Assembly: GCA_009781005.1 (NCBI GenBank) | Contig: WQYX01000018.1 | Location: 1-60,435 of the forward strand | DNA: 60,435 bases | Origin: Polyangiaceae bacterium | GTDB taxonomy: Bacteria; Myxococcota_A; Polyangia; Polyangiales; Polyangiaceae | Direction: 5' to 3' | In this document: positions 40,988-50,335 of the stretch, in pieces | Position numbering within the stretch: the first letter of the stretch is position 1 | Layout: each line of letters begins with the position of its first letter | Notes under the pieces: model-generated | What the model was told of the DNA's origin: nothing | What the model saw: the letters and a program-made list of their open reading frames with translations, nothing else | Databases searched by the model: none | Position numbers and translations under genes: made by a program

Positions 40988-41392
40988 TCAGCCCCAGACA
41001 ACGTCCACGAGCCCACTCTCGGTGATGCGCGTATCCGCGGTGATGAGAGGCATCCGCGCCGCGCGGGCCGCAGCAACGATCATCCGATCGAACGGATCCT
41101 CGAGAGCCCCGAGCAACGCGAATTCACTCGTCTGCCGCAGATCGAGAGAAAGAATACGAACTTCGCTGTTGCGCTTCGTTGCGGCTTCGAGTTCGACCGC
41201 GCCCGGCACGCGGCGACCGGCTTCCGCGAGCAACGTAAGCTCCACGCCTACGATCGCAGGGATCCAGGCCCGCGCTTTTCCGGCGTCCACCTGCCGAAGT
41301 GCGCGAGCCGCGTCGCGCCCCAACCGTGCTGGCTTGGTCACCCACCAAACGAATGCGTGCGTGTCGAGCACGTACTCTTTGATATCCGTCAT
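40988..41392 (-). CDS. PIN-domain ribonuclease toxin (VapC family)
   Basis: 134 residues. A PIN fold with acidic residues at the expected places: Asp in VLDTHAFVWW, Glu in VGVELTLLAE, Asp in LEDPFDRMIVAAA and Asp in ITADTRI. VapC toxins cut RNA, often initiator tRNA or the sarcin-ricin loop; the target here is unknown. The start overlaps the antitoxin stop (ATGA), as in two-gene toxin-antitoxin operons. Confidence 0.88.
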   Translation of the reverse strand: MTDIKEYVLDTHAFVWWVTKPARLGRDAARALRQVDAGKARAWIPAIVGVELTLLAEAGRRVPGAVELEAATKRNSEVRILSLDLRQTSEFALLGALEDPFDRMIVAAARAARMPLITADTRITESGLVDVVWG

Positions 41393-41679
41393 GTGTAACG
41401 CTTTGCTTTTCTACGCACACTTTCGAGAAGCAGCGCACTTGCTTGCGCGCGCGCTTTACGAAATTCATCGAGGTTGTCCGGAGATTCAATGTCGCTGAGC
41501 CAACCGCTTATGGGCTTGATGGATGTGCGAGCAGGAGCCTCTTCGATTTGCGAGCGGATCAGAAAGAGGATCTCCGAAGACATGCTCCTGCCGTTGAGAC
41601 GAGCACGCTTCTTCACCGCTCTGAGCATGGCAGGATCGATGCGCACGCTGATGATGTTGCTGCGAACGACGTTTGACAC
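41389..41679 (-). CDS. Ribbon-helix-helix (Arc/FitA-like) antitoxin
   Basis: 96 residues. The first 50 form a ribbon-helix-helix DNA-binding domain (NIISVRIDPAMLRAVKKRARLNGRSMSSEILFL). The C-terminal tail (ISGWLSDIESPDNLDEF) would wrap the PIN toxin. It lies directly before and overlaps the toxin gene. It probably represses its own promoter in the 38 bases to the ABC-F gene end. Confidence 0.85.
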   Translation of the reverse strand: MSNVVRSNIISVRIDPAMLRAVKKRARLNGRSMSSEILFLIRSQIEEAPARTSIKPISGWLSDIESPDNLDEFRKARAQASALLLESVRRKAKRYT

Positions 41680-41717
41680 GTATTAATTTGTAATACGTTC
41701 GACCGAGAAATGAAAGG

Positions 41718-43645
41718 TTACGCGCTTGCCGCCGCAGCAATCTCTTTTTCGAGAGCCTCCCACTCGGCCATGAGCGTCTCGATCCTGGCGTCGAGCTCGG
41801 TGCTCTCCTTCTCGAGCGCGGCCTGCATCTCCTTCGGCGTCTCGTCGAAAAAATCTGGGTTCGTGTAAAGCGCATGGATCTCTCTCTTGCGAGCCTCGGC
41901 CTCCTCTACCAAAGCGAGTACCTTGTCCCGTTTTTGCGGAAGCGCCGCGAGCCTGTTTCGGCGCTTCTTCTGCTCCTCCCACGCCCACCCCGCGGCGCTC
42001 GAGGCGTCACCATTGTCGGGTTTTTCCTTCTTCGCCTTGAGCACCACGGCGTCCGCATCGAGGTGATCGTCACCACATCGTTCAAGGTATTCGGCGTACG
42101 TACCTTGAAAATCGCGCACGCCCTCCGCTGTTACTTCGATGACGCGCGTCGCGATCTCGGAGACGAACCAGCGATCGTGCGAGACGAAGAGGAGTGTCCC
42201 TTCGAAGGCGCAGAGGCCTTCCGCGAGCGCTTCGATGGCCTCGAGATCGAGGTGGTTGGTGGGCTCGTCGAGCACGAGCAGGTTCGACTTTTCGACGAGG
42301 ATGCGCGCGAAGATGAGTCGCGCCGCTTCGCCTCCTGACAGCGCATCCACGGGCTTGTTCACGTCGTCGCCCGAGAACAGCATGCGCCCGAGCTGGCCGC
42401 GCACGTAGGAGGTTCCCTCCATGGGAATGACGTTCCACACGAAGTCGATCGGCGTGATCTTCGGATCGTCGAGCAGCTCATGGTGGTCCTGCGCGAAGTA
42501 GCTCGCTTTGACTTCGTGACCGAACGTCGTCTCTCCACCGTCGGCCACGAGGCGCCCCATCACGATCTTGAGCAGCGTCGATTTGCCGAGCCCGTTGGGA
42601 CCAATGACGGCCACCCTCTCGCCGCGGCGAATCGCGAGCGAAATGTCTTTGAGCACCTGTTTGTCGCCGTAGGCTTTTGAAATACGTTCGAGGGTGAGCA
42701 CGTCGCGCCCGCTGGGCCGCTCTTGCGCGAAGCGAAAGAGCGGCGCGCGGCGCGAGCTCTGCGCGAGCTCTTCGATCTCGATCTTCTCGATTTGCTTCAG
42801 CCGGCTCTGAGCCTGCCTGGCTTTCGTGGCTTTGGCGCCGAAGCGCTCCACGAAGGCGCGTTTCTCCGCAATGATCTTTTCTTGCCGCGCGATCTCGCTT
42901 TCCTTTCGTTCGCGCGTGGCCTTCTTGAGGACGACGAACGCGCTGTAATTGCCCGCGTACGGCGTGATGGTTTCGTAGTCGACGTCGAGAATGTGCGTCG
43001 CCACGTTGTCGAGAAATCGCTGGTCGTGCGAGATGACGAGCGCCGTGCCGCGGTAGCTGGCGAGGAATTTCTCGAGCCAGCGAATGGAGAGAATATCGAG
43101 GTGGTTCGTTGGCTCGTCGAGCAAGAGCACGTCGGGCCGCCGAGCAGAACGCGCGCGAGAAGAACGCGAAGCTTGAACCCGCCCGACAGCGTCGACAGCG
43201 GCAGGCGGTGTTGTGAAGGCGGGATGCCAAGACCGTCGAGGATCGCGCCCGCGCGCGCTTCGAGCGTGTAACCACCCGCGTTCTCCAGCGCGTGCTCGAT
43301 GTCGGCGAGGTGCGCCGCGTCGCCCTCGCCGTGATCGACGATGCGCGATCGCTCACGCAGAAGCTTCCATGCATCTGCGTCACCCATCATGGCGAGGCTC
43401 AGAATGATCTCGGCGTCGTCGAGAAAGAGATCTTGCCGGAGAACGCCGACGCGCGCGCGCGCAGAGATCGCCACGGTTCCTTCGCTCGCCTGTTCGTCAC
43501 CGGCAAGAATCTTGAGGAAGGTCGTCTTGCCGGACCCGTTTGCGCCGACCAGGCCGTAGCGAGAGCCGGGATTGAGCTTGAGCGAGACACCCGCGAAGAG
43601 CGTGCGTGCACCAAAGGATTTACCGAGCTGAGAAGTTCCAATCAT
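41718..43645 (-). pseudogene. ABC-F ATPase (YbiT/Uup-like), broken by one frameshift
   Basis: Two ABC domains on one chain, as in ribosome-associated ABC-F proteins. Domain 1 has Walker A GANGSGKTT and signature LSGGFKLRV. Domain 2 has GPNGLGKST, LSGGEAARL and LVLDEPTNHLD, and a coiled-coil tail follows (EEQKKRRNRLAAL...), as in Uup. Between LLARVLLGG and the first Walker B (VLLLDEPTNHLD) the frame changes at about 43131-43140, as if one base were missing. Read in frame from ATG 43645, translation would go off frame and stop at 42797. All motifs on both sides are conserved, so this is either a very recent mutation or a sequence error. A partial product could start at GTG 43130. Confidence 0.85.
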
Positions 43646-43664
43646 CCGAGTCGCCGCGAACCTA

Positions 43665-46385
43665 CTACCTCCGCGAGCTGCGGCTGAAGCGAACGCGACC
43701 CACCGTGTTCCACCACTCGCGGTAACGTGCTTGCGCGCGCTCGCGTTCCCGCTTCGACGCCTCGTGGTGGTAGCCGAAGTACTCCTTCGTGATCGTTCTG
43801 AGCTCTCGCCCCGCGGCCGCACGCAACGCCACCTCATCATGCATGAGGGCGTCGATGAGCCATTCGAGCCTCTCGCGCGCGCGATTCTGATCCCACCAAG
43901 CCTGCCAGCGGACGCGACTGTCGCCGAAGTCTTGTCGCGTGAGAGCCACGAGCGCGTCATGCGCCGACGTTACGATCTCGGGCACGCTGTCCGCGACCAG
44001 CGGGATGAGCACGCTGACCGCGAGCGCCTCGTGTGCTTCGCCAAGAGCCTCGATCGCCAAGCGCCGCCGCGTGCTCGACATCGCGCGGTTCGTTGCCACG
44101 GCCTCGAGCCCCTTGACGACGAGAGCCGGATTCACCTCCGACAGCGCACGCGCGGCCGCGCGCGCCGCTCGACGCACGCTTGCGTCGTCGTCGAAGATGC
44201 GCGTCAGCGCGGGCTCGACGGCGTCCGGGTAGACGAGCTCCGTCAACAGATACGTCGACCAAAAACGGTTCTCGACGATGGGATCATCGACGTGCGAGAG
44301 CACGAACGGCAACGCCGCGCGTCGCATCCGCGTGAGCAGGCGGAGCACGGGTCCGCACTCGGCGACGCGCGGCAAAGGTTCATCCGCCAGATGCGCAGCA
44401 TCCAGCGTCAACGATCCCGGAAATTTCGCCATGATGGATGGCATCGCATAACCGCCTGCGCGCATCAGTGTTGCCTCGGCGTCGTCGTCATTTCCGGCAA
44501 TGACGCGATCCACGCATGCCGTGTACTCGCCGACCACGTCGACGATGACCGACGGAAGCGGCATGGCCTCGATGTGCGATGCCGGTGGTCTGTGCGGTGC
44601 AACGCTGATCTGTTGTTCGGACGCGGGCATGGGTCGCTTGTCCGGCGTCGGCGGCGACGGAGGCACCAACGGCGCTACGTCGAGCGACGTCCTCGGTTTC
44701 TGCGCAACGGCCACGCGCGGCGCGACTGGCGTCGCGTCGATCTCGACGACGGGCAAAAGAGGTGTCTTGTCGAGATCGTCGTCGACGGAAATGGGCACGG
44801 CATCGTCCAAATCAAGCGGCGGGAAGAGCGGCGAGGGTTTACCGAGATCGTCGCGCCCTTCTATCTCGCTTGTCATGCGGTGCTCGACACCCGCATGGAT
44901 GTCGCCGTCGATACGTGGAGCCGGTGGCTGCTTTGCGCTGAATTCGAGCGGAGGCGCCGAGGACCTTCGTGGGCGCGAGCTCCGACGGCGCGGCGCCACG
45001 TCGGAGGTCGAGGGTTCATGTGCAGACAACAGCGTCACTGGAGCGCTCGAAGACGGACTCTCTTCCTCGGGCGTTGCCGCATCCGCGGAGGGCTCCACGC
45101 GCGCGAGGTTCGGATCGTTCAGCAGCTCGCGCACCGGCGCTGCGAGCTCCTCGATCGAAGGACGCGCAGGTTGCACGGCGACGGCAGAAACTTCGCCGCT
45201 CGTTGTGGCTTTGGGCTTGTCGGACTGCGACGCGGTCGTGCGGTCCGCGAGTTTCTTTCTCACGATGACGCGCTCGAATGCACCAGCGGACTTGTCGATG
45301 AGCCTCTTGGTCTCCGACAGGCTCGTGGCGTCGATGCCATCTTCACCGCCGTCGCCGAAGAGAAGCGCAACGACGCGGCCACGCACGACGGCCGGAACGA
45401 CGACGCACGGAGTTCCGCGCAGTCGCCGGAGATCCTTGGCAAGCAACGCATCGATCCCGGTGTTCGCGGGAGCCTTCACGACCAAGGTGCGTTGATCGCG
45501 CGCCAACTGCAAAATGCTCGATTGATCGAGCGGCACGGCGATGCGCGCAACGCGCGCGCGCGAAGCTCCGTTGCCGTGCGCATCGCGTCCCTCGGCGACA
45601 TCGCCATGGACCGTGAAGAGGACTGTGTAATCGAAGAACTGGCGCGCGAAATCGAAGATCAAATCGAAGATCGCGTCGCGTTCGGTTGCCTTGTCGAGCT
45701 CGGCGAAGGCCGACTCCGACGTGAGCGGGCCGCGCCGACGCGGGCGAGGGCGCGCGCGCGCCACATCGATATTTCGCACGAGCGTGGGAGGCGCGGATGT
45801 CGCTCCACGCGGGAGCGACGGCGGCGGCGCCGAGGGCCACGGACTCGGCGGACGCGGCGGTTCCTTGACGGCAGGCGCAGCTTGCGGAGCGCTATCCACG
45901 CTCGAGAAACTGTCCGACTCGCCGCGCAGGCGAGACAAGATCTGCCGAAAACGCTTGTCTAACGGGGTGCCGTAGTCGCGCGCAAGCGCCTCACGAATGC
46001 GCACGAGCGCTGCGAGCCGCGCACGGATGGGCATTGCAAGCGTGAACGCGAGCTCCTCTTCGGTCTGCCGTGGCAGGGGCTCGGCAACGGCGATCACGAG
46101 ACCGCTACGGTCGACCGACAGCGGGAAGAAATTATAAGCCGATGCAACCTCGGGTGCGATGAGCGCCATCGCTTCCTGGCGCGCCCTCGGAAGCTCACCG
46201 GCCGGCCAAGGCTCGAGACCGAACACCTCACCGGCGGTCGTTACGAGCGAAGACTCGGAAGCGTTACTGACTTCGAGCAGGTTGGTGACGAGATCACCTC
46301 CGTTGAGGACCTGCCAAGCCAGCGCCTCTTCGACCTCGCGGATCGACGCGATCCCCCGTTGAACGATGACGGAGCTAAGGTGCAT
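43665..46385 (-). CDS. GspE-N / GAF-like / HEAT-repeat protein
   Basis: 906 residues. The first 150 match the N-terminal domain of type II secretion/type IV pilus ATPases (GspE-N/MshEN: SIREVEEALAWQVLNGGDLVTNLLE, then IAPEVASAYNFFPL). No ATPase follows. A Pro/Ala-rich linker leads to a GAF-like domain (about 225-370, RDAIFDLIFDFARQFFDYTVLF). A long disordered Pro/Ser-rich region comes next, then HEAT-like helical repeats from about 690 (FVLSHVDDPIVENRFWSTYLL, DDDASVRRAARAAARAL). It is cytoplasmic. The domain set suggests a scaffold or regulator tied to pili, secretion or second-messenger (c-di-GMP) sensing, since MshEN domains bind c-di-GMP in some proteins. Confidence 0.7.
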   Translation of the reverse strand: MHLSSVIVQRGIASIREVEEALAWQVLNGGDLVTNLLEVSNASESSLVTTAGEVFGLEPWPAGELPRARQEAMALIAPEVASAYNFFPLSVDRSGLVIAVAEPLPRQTEEELAFTLAMPIRARLAALVRIREALARDYGTPLDKRFRQILSRLRGESDSFSSVDSAPQAAPAVKEPPRPPSPWPSAPPPSLPRGATSAPPTLVRNIDVARARPRPRRRGPLTSESAFAELDKATERDAIFDLIFDFARQFFDYTVLFTVHGDVAEGRDAHGNGASRARVARIAVPLDQSSILQLARDQRTLVVKAPANTGIDALLAKDLRRLRGTPCVVVPAVVRGRVVALLFGDGGEDGIDATSLSETKRLIDKSAGAFERVIVRKKLADRTTASQSDKPKATTSGEVSAVAVQPARPSIEELAAPVRELLNDPNLARVEPSADAATPEEESPSSSAPVTLLSAHEPSTSDVAPRRRSSRPRRSSAPPLEFSAKQPPAPRIDGDIHAGVEHRMTSEIEGRDDLGKPSPLFPPLDLDDAVPISVDDDLDKTPLLPVVEIDATPVAPRVAVAQKPRTSLDVAPLVPPSPPTPDKRPMPASEQQISVAPHRPPASHIEAMPLPSVIVDVVGEYTACVDRVIAGNDDDAEATLMRAGGYAMPSIMAKFPGSLTLDAAHLADEPLPRVAECGPVLRLLTRMRRAALPFVLSHVDDPIVENRFWSTYLLTELVYPDAVEPALTRIFDDDASVRRAARAAARALSEVNPALVVKGLEAVATNRAMSSTRRRLAIEALGEAHEALAVSVLIPLVADSVPEIVTSAHDALVALTRQDFGDSRVRWQAWWDQNRARERLEWLIDALMHDEVALRAAAGRELRTITKEYFGYHHEASKRERERAQARYREWWNTVGRVRFSRSSRR

Positions 46386-46445
46386 GCCGCGACTACGATA
46401 GGGTCGCGCGCCGCGCGGAAACTGTCAAATTCCAGGTGTTTCCGG

Positions 46446-47243
46446 TCACCTCCCTCGAAGGGACAAATGTTCTTCGAGAGACGTGAGGAGCCCGGCCATG
46501 GTGGACAGGCTGGCCGTAACGTCCACCTTCACCCCGCGCGCGTCTGCGGCCTGCGTCGTCACGGGGCCGATGCTGACGACGATCGCACGGGAAAGAAGCG
46601 GAGCTGCACCCACCCCGAGACCATCGCACAGGTGGTTCACGCTGCTCGGCGACGTGAAGACGACCGCATCGATTTCGCCTGCACGGAGACGTGCGGCGAG
46701 TCCGTCCACGGTGGCGCGCGGAGGCGCCGTGGTCTTGTAGACTGCAACAATTTCGACGTCGCAGCCGAACTTGCGAAGCGTGTCGGGCAGCACGTCGCGC
46801 GCGACCTCGGCGCGAAAGATGAGCACGGGAGGCTTCGACGAGGATCCGTCCATGGCCTCGAGCAAATCTGCGGCGAGCCCTTCGCCGTGATGTTCGCGCG
46901 CAACGAGATCGGGCACGATTCCGGCAGCCGCGAGCGCGCTCGCTGTCGCGGGTCCGACCGCCGCCACGCGTACGTTGCCGAGCACGCGCGCGTCCTTGCC
47001 CTGGCGCGCGATTTCGGCGAGCACGTGCTCGACGCCGTTCGCGCTCGTGAAGACGACCCATCCGCTCCGATCGGCAAGCGTGCACACCGCATCCATCATC
47101 GGTCTCGGATCGCTCGGAGGATGAATCTCGAGGACGGGCACCATGACGGGCTCGGCGCCGCGCGCGCGCAAAAGCTCCGCGAGTTTTCCTGCTTGCTCGC
47201 GCGCGCGCAGCACGAGCACGCGCTTCCCTGAGAGTTCACCCAT
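46446..47243 (-). CDS. hemD: Uroporphyrinogen-III synthase
   Basis: 265 residues. Closes hydroxymethylbilane to uroporphyrinogen III in tetrapyrrole (heme, B12) synthesis. Family features are VLVLRAREQAGKLAELLRARGAEPVMVPVLEI at the start, WVVFTSANGVEHVL, VAAVGPATASAL and, near the end, VVFTSPSSVNHL and VSIGPVTTQAA. The start at ATG 47243 (MGELSGKRVL) fits the family; the frame is open much further upstream but against hemB. It diverges from hemB with 72 bases between starts, so the two share a promoter region. Confidence 0.92.
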   Translation of the reverse strand: MGELSGKRVLVLRAREQAGKLAELLRARGAEPVMVPVLEIHPPSDPRPMMDAVCTLADRSGWVVFTSANGVEHVLAEIARQGKDARVLGNVRVAAVGPATASALAAAGIVPDLVAREHHGEGLAADLLEAMDGSSSKPPVLIFRAEVARDVLPDTLRKFGCDVEIVAVYKTTAPPRATVDGLAARLRAGEIDAVVFTSPSSVNHLCDGLGVGAAPLLSRAIVVSIGPVTTQAADARGVKVDVTASLSTMAGLLTSLEEHLSLRGR

Positions 47244-47315
47244 CACGCATGCGATACCATACCGCTTTCGAAGCAACGTTCGCGTTCCGGTCGCCCGCGA
47301 GTAGACTGCCGCGCC

Positions 47316-48302
47316 GTGGGCTTCCCTACGATTCGACCGCGCCGTTTGCGCGCAACACCCGAACTTCGCACTCTCGTTCGCGAGACTTCGCTTTCGCCAA
47401 AGAACTTCGTCTACCCGATGTTCTTCAACGCGGCGATCGATGCGCCGTGCCCCATCTCGAGCATGCCCGGCGTCCACCAGTTTCCCGTGAGCGCTGCGCG
47501 AGAACAAGCCAAGGCCATCAAGGCACGCGGCGTCAACTCGGTCATTCTTTTCGGTTTGCCGAAGACGAAAGACGATCGCGGCAGCTCCGGGCTCGATCCC
47601 GACGGACCCGTGCCGCGCGCCATCGCAGAGATGAAGAGCGCGGTGCCGGAGCTCGTCATGATGGCCGACGTGTGCGTCGACGAGTACACCGAGCACGGGC
47701 ACTGCGGCATTCTCAAGCAGCGACGCAACGGCGAGTGGGTTGTTGACAACGACGCAACCATCGAGGTGCTCGCCGAGATGTCCGTTGTCTTTGCCAACGC
47801 CGGCGCCGACGTCGTTGCTCCGAGCGACATGATGGATGGACGCGTCGCGAAGATCCGCGCGGTGCTCGACGAAAGCGGCCTCGTTGACACGAGCATTCTC
47901 AGCTACGCCGTCAAGTACGCGAGCAGCTTCTACGGCCCCTTTCGCGAGGCTGCGGACTGCGCGCCAAAGTTCGGAGATCGCGCCGGCTACCAGATGGATC
48001 CTGGCAACGCGCGCGAAGCCGTTCGCGAAGCCGCTCTCGACGAAGCCGAGGGGGCCGACATGCTCATGGTCAAGCCGGCCTTGGCGTACCTCGACGTGAT
48101 TCGCGACGTGCGCAAAGCTTCGCTGCTGCCGCTCGGCGGGTACAACGTCTCGGGCGAGTACGCGATGCTCCACGCGGCAGCCGAACGCGGGATGCTCGAC
48201 TATGAACGCGCGATGATGGAAACGCTCACTTCAATCCGGCGCGCTGGCGCCGATTTCATCCTCACCTACCACGCACTCGAAGCCGCGGAGCTCCTTGGAT
48301 GA
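47316..48302 (+). CDS. hemB: Delta-aminolevulinic acid dehydratase (porphobilinogen synthase)
   Basis: 328 residues. Condenses two 5-aminolevulinate molecules to porphobilinogen. The active-site lysines lie in SYAVKYASSFYGPF and MLMVKPALAYLD. The metal loop DVCVDEYTEHGHCG keeps two of the three Cys of zinc enzymes, with Asp in place of the third. DMMDGRV and PLGGYNVSGEYAML are also present. The start is GTG 47316. It overlaps the following small gene by four bases (ATGA). Confidence 0.95.
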   Translation: MGFPTIRPRRLRATPELRTLVRETSLSPKNFVYPMFFNAAIDAPCPISSMPGVHQFPVSAAREQAKAIKARGVNSVILFGLPKTKDDRGSSGLDPDGPVPRAIAEMKSAVPELVMMADVCVDEYTEHGHCGILKQRRNGEWVVDNDATIEVLAEMSVVFANAGADVVAPSDMMDGRVAKIRAVLDESGLVDTSILSYAVKYASSFYGPFREAADCAPKFGDRAGYQMDPGNAREAVREAALDEAEGADMLMVKPALAYLDVIRDVRKASLLPLGGYNVSGEYAMLHAAAERGMLDYERAMMETLTSIRRAGADFILTYHALEAAELLG

Positions 48303-48769
48303 GATACCAGCGCATCTTGCTCGCGGCAGGGCTCTGGGTGGGCGTCACGGCGGCAACGGCAGCGGCAACACCAGGCTGTTACGGCCACAACTGCGATGGC
48401 AGCTTCGTCGACTTTGGCGGCACCCCCCAAGGAGAAATGATTGACGCAAACACGTGGGAATCGAATCCCTTCGACGGTCAATGGCTCCCCTTCCCTGGCC
48501 AGCGCACATACAATTTTGATTTGAGCTTATTAGGAAATCGGAGGCCAACGATCACGATTCCGTTCATTAGCGCGCAGGAAGCCCCCATTGTGTCGGGCGA
48601 CAACTACACCATTGGCTCAGGGAACCTTGCCGAATTTTGGTATAATCCAGGAACGAATACCCTCACCATTCAAAACGGGACGTGCGCCGATTACTTCCTT
48701 TACCTGGCCGTCACTGCCGCGGACACAGGTACGGATACGACGACGCCAGCGACGCAGGGGGGCGACTAA
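48299..48769 (+). CDS. Small secreted protein of unknown function
   Basis: 156 residues. An N-terminal signal (RILLAAGLWVGVTAATAAA) is followed by TPGCYGHNCDGS. The Cys might be a weak lipobox, though Pro-Gly before it is not typical; signal peptidase I cleavage after AAA is equally possible. The mature part is rich in Asn, Gly and Thr, with three or four Cys and beta-strand character, and has a Thr-rich tail. The start overlaps the hemB stop. I recognise no family. Confidence 0.6.
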   Translation: MRYQRILLAAGLWVGVTAATAAATPGCYGHNCDGSFVDFGGTPQGEMIDANTWESNPFDGQWLPFPGQRTYNFDLSLLGNRRPTITIPFISAQEAPIVSGDNYTIGSGNLAEFWYNPGTNTLTIQNGTCADYFLYLAVTAADTGTDTTTPATQGGD

Positions 48770-48782
48770 GGAGTAAGCTGTC

Positions 48783-49328
48783 ATGCATCCGTGGCACGAT
48801 ATCGTGTGCTCTGAACCCATCGACGAAAGCATTCCCGCATTCATCGAGATCCCGAAAGGCTCCAAAGTCAAATACGAGCTCGATAAAGAGACCGGTCTTT
48901 TGCGTGTCGACCGAATCCTTTTCAGCGCGGTGCACTACCCAGCCAATTATGGATTTATCCCGCAGACGTATTGCGACGACGACGACCCGCTCGATATCCT
49001 GGTGCTCTGCCAAGAACCCGTCACGCCCATGTGCATCATGCGCGCACGCGCCATCGGACTCATGCAGATGCGCGATGACAAGGGCCTCGACGACAAGATC
49101 ATCGCCGTGCACATGGATGATCCTGCGTACAACCAATACACGCATATCCGCGAAGTCCCGAAACACACGGTGGTCGAACTCAAACGGTTTTTCGAAGACT
49201 ACAAAACGCTCGAACACAAACAAGTCGTCGTGGATGATCTCCTCGGCCCCTACGAAGCATCGAAGGCAATTCGCACATCCCTCCAGTGCTACCGCGACGT
49301 GATTCTTCCGAAGCGCATTGCAATTTAG
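48783..49328 (+). CDS. ppa: Inorganic pyrophosphatase (family I)
   Basis: 181 residues. Hydrolyses pyrophosphate in the cytoplasm. Typical segments are [46 protein letters not shown] (metal-binding Asp cluster), [12 protein letters not shown] and [15 protein letters not shown] good ribosome site (AAGGAG) lies ten bases ahead of the ATG. The TAG stop directly abuts palindromic element B. Confidence 0.95.
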   Translation: MHPWHDIVCSEPIDESIPAFIEIPKGSKVKYELDKETGLLRVDRILFSAVHYPANYGFIPQTYCDDDDPLDILVLCQEPVTPMCIMRARAIGLMQMRDDKGLDDKIIAVHMDDPAYNQYTHIREVPKHTVVELKRFFEDYKTLEHKQVVVDDLLGPYEASKAIRTSLQCYRDVILPKRIAI

Positions 49329-49562
49329 ACCGCTTTCAAGTTGACGTGAGGTCGAGGCGGGGCACGGGATGCGACCGGACTCGAACTGTACGGAGTCCAC
49401 GAAGTGGACGAAGTACAGTGAGAGCGACGGAGCCGAAGGCGAAGTGAACAGCCTTTGAGGCTTTGAGGACCGCACCGCAGGCCCCCCTGAGGTCCCGCCG
49501 TAGGCGGGCCGACAGCGCCGAAGGCGCCGGCGATGCCGAGATCACGTCAAATCGAAAGCGGT
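49329..49562 (+). repeat. Palindromic element copy B (234 bp)
   Basis: Starts ACCGCTTTCAAGTTGACG and ends CGTCAAATCGAAAGCGGT, the same termini as copies A and C. It has the shared GAGGACCGCACCGCAGGCCCC segment in the right half. It is about 110 bases longer because extra hairpins sit in both arms, for example CTGTAC...GTACAG enclosing GTCCAC-GAA-GTGGAC, and CCCGCC-GTA-GGCGGG. It fills the whole gap between ppa and the convergent gene at 49563, and both flanking genes end with TAG exactly at its termini, giving TAGACCGC...GCGGTCTA. It could act as a bidirectional transcription end. Confidence 0.85.
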
Positions 49563-50318
49563 CTATTTGAAGCATGCGCGCATGCACGCGCGGTAGTTGT
49601 CATCGCATGTGGTGCATGGGGCGCCAATCGCACGGGAGCCGGGCGCAGGGTTCACGCATTGCACGCCGCACACGCGGAAGGCGTTCGAGCACTGATCGGC
49701 GCACGACGTATCCGGCAAAGGTGGTGCGACGTGAATGGTTGCAGAGGCGAGCGCCGCGACACCGGGATACGGAGGCGTCGCCTGCGCGTCCGTAACCTCG
49801 ACGAGGACCTTTGGCGGCGGTGCGAATGCGCTCGTTGGCGCAGGGGCGCTGATCGTGTTCACGCGCGGCATCACTCCCGGTGCCGCGTTCATCAATGCTT
49901 CGTCCGTGGGCGTCGTGGGCGCCTGCGAGAGCGCCACGTAGCGAGCGATTGCATACTGCACGCGATCGCGCGTCTGCCCGTACGTGTAGTGCTCGGACCA
50001 GTCGCGCCAGCAGTCGGCCTTGGCGGGCATCGTTGCCTGCGGGTTCTCCTCGAGCGCGTAGCAGTGCTCGAAGCGCGCGTTACCCTCGTAAATGGCCTGA
50101 AAACTTGGACCGCACGCGGATGCGGCAACCCACACGATCGAGAGCAGGGCAGCACGCTGCGCCCCTACGGATTTGCAGACACGCCCTAACGTCTTCGCTA
50201 CGGGTTTCCGCTTCACGAAGCCATCATGCCCGCGCAAAGGCGCGGGTGGAAGGGGGCGATCGCCGCGCGCGCCCGTCTTGGCTTTGGCTTTGACTTTGAC
50301 GCTGCGGCGATCCTTCAT
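49563..50318 (-). CDS. Cys-rich putative lipoprotein of unknown function
   Basis: 251 residues from ATG 50318. A Lys/Arg-rich leader of about 55 residues precedes a hydrophobic core and lipobox SAC (VWVAASACGPSF). GTG 50216 would shorten the leader to a normal length and may be the true start. The mature protein has three parts: a short helical segment with two Cys, a Pro/Ala-rich linker and a C-terminal Cys-rich segment (CADQCSNAFRVCGVQC...CTTCDDNYRACMRAC) with eight Cys, probably disulphide-linked outside the cytoplasm. It diverges from ribE with 17 bases between starts. Confidence 0.65.
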   Translation of the reverse strand: MKDRRSVKVKAKAKTGARGDRPLPPAPLRGHDGFVKRKPVAKTLGRVCKSVGAQRAALLSIVWVAASACGPSFQAIYEGNARFEHCYALEENPQATMPAKADCWRDWSEHYTYGQTRDRVQYAIARYVALSQAPTTPTDEALMNAAPGVMPRVNTISAPAPTSAFAPPPKVLVEVTDAQATPPYPGVAALASATIHVAPPLPDTSCADQCSNAFRVCGVQCVNPAPGSRAIGAPCTTCDDNYRACMRACFK

Positions 50319-50335
50319 TACCTACGTCTTCGACC

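Noticed and set aside
38021..41679. Helicase plus toxin-antitoxin as a defence island
   Set aside because: The SNF2 protein lacks adjacent nuclease, methylase or other defence genes; proximity alone is not enough.
43646..43960. N-terminal extension of the ABC-F protein into the upstream gene
   Set aside because: It is out-of-frame coding of the HEAT-repeat gene; the ABC-F N-terminus starts at 43645.
47244..48173. Extension of the hemD frame across hemB to give a 575-residue protein
   Set aside because: The extra N-terminus is antisense to hemB and has no homology; HemD begins at 47243.
49563..50189. Plus-strand frames opposite the Cys-rich lipoprotein
   Set aside because: Shadow frames; the minus-strand product has a signal peptide and an ordered Cys pattern.
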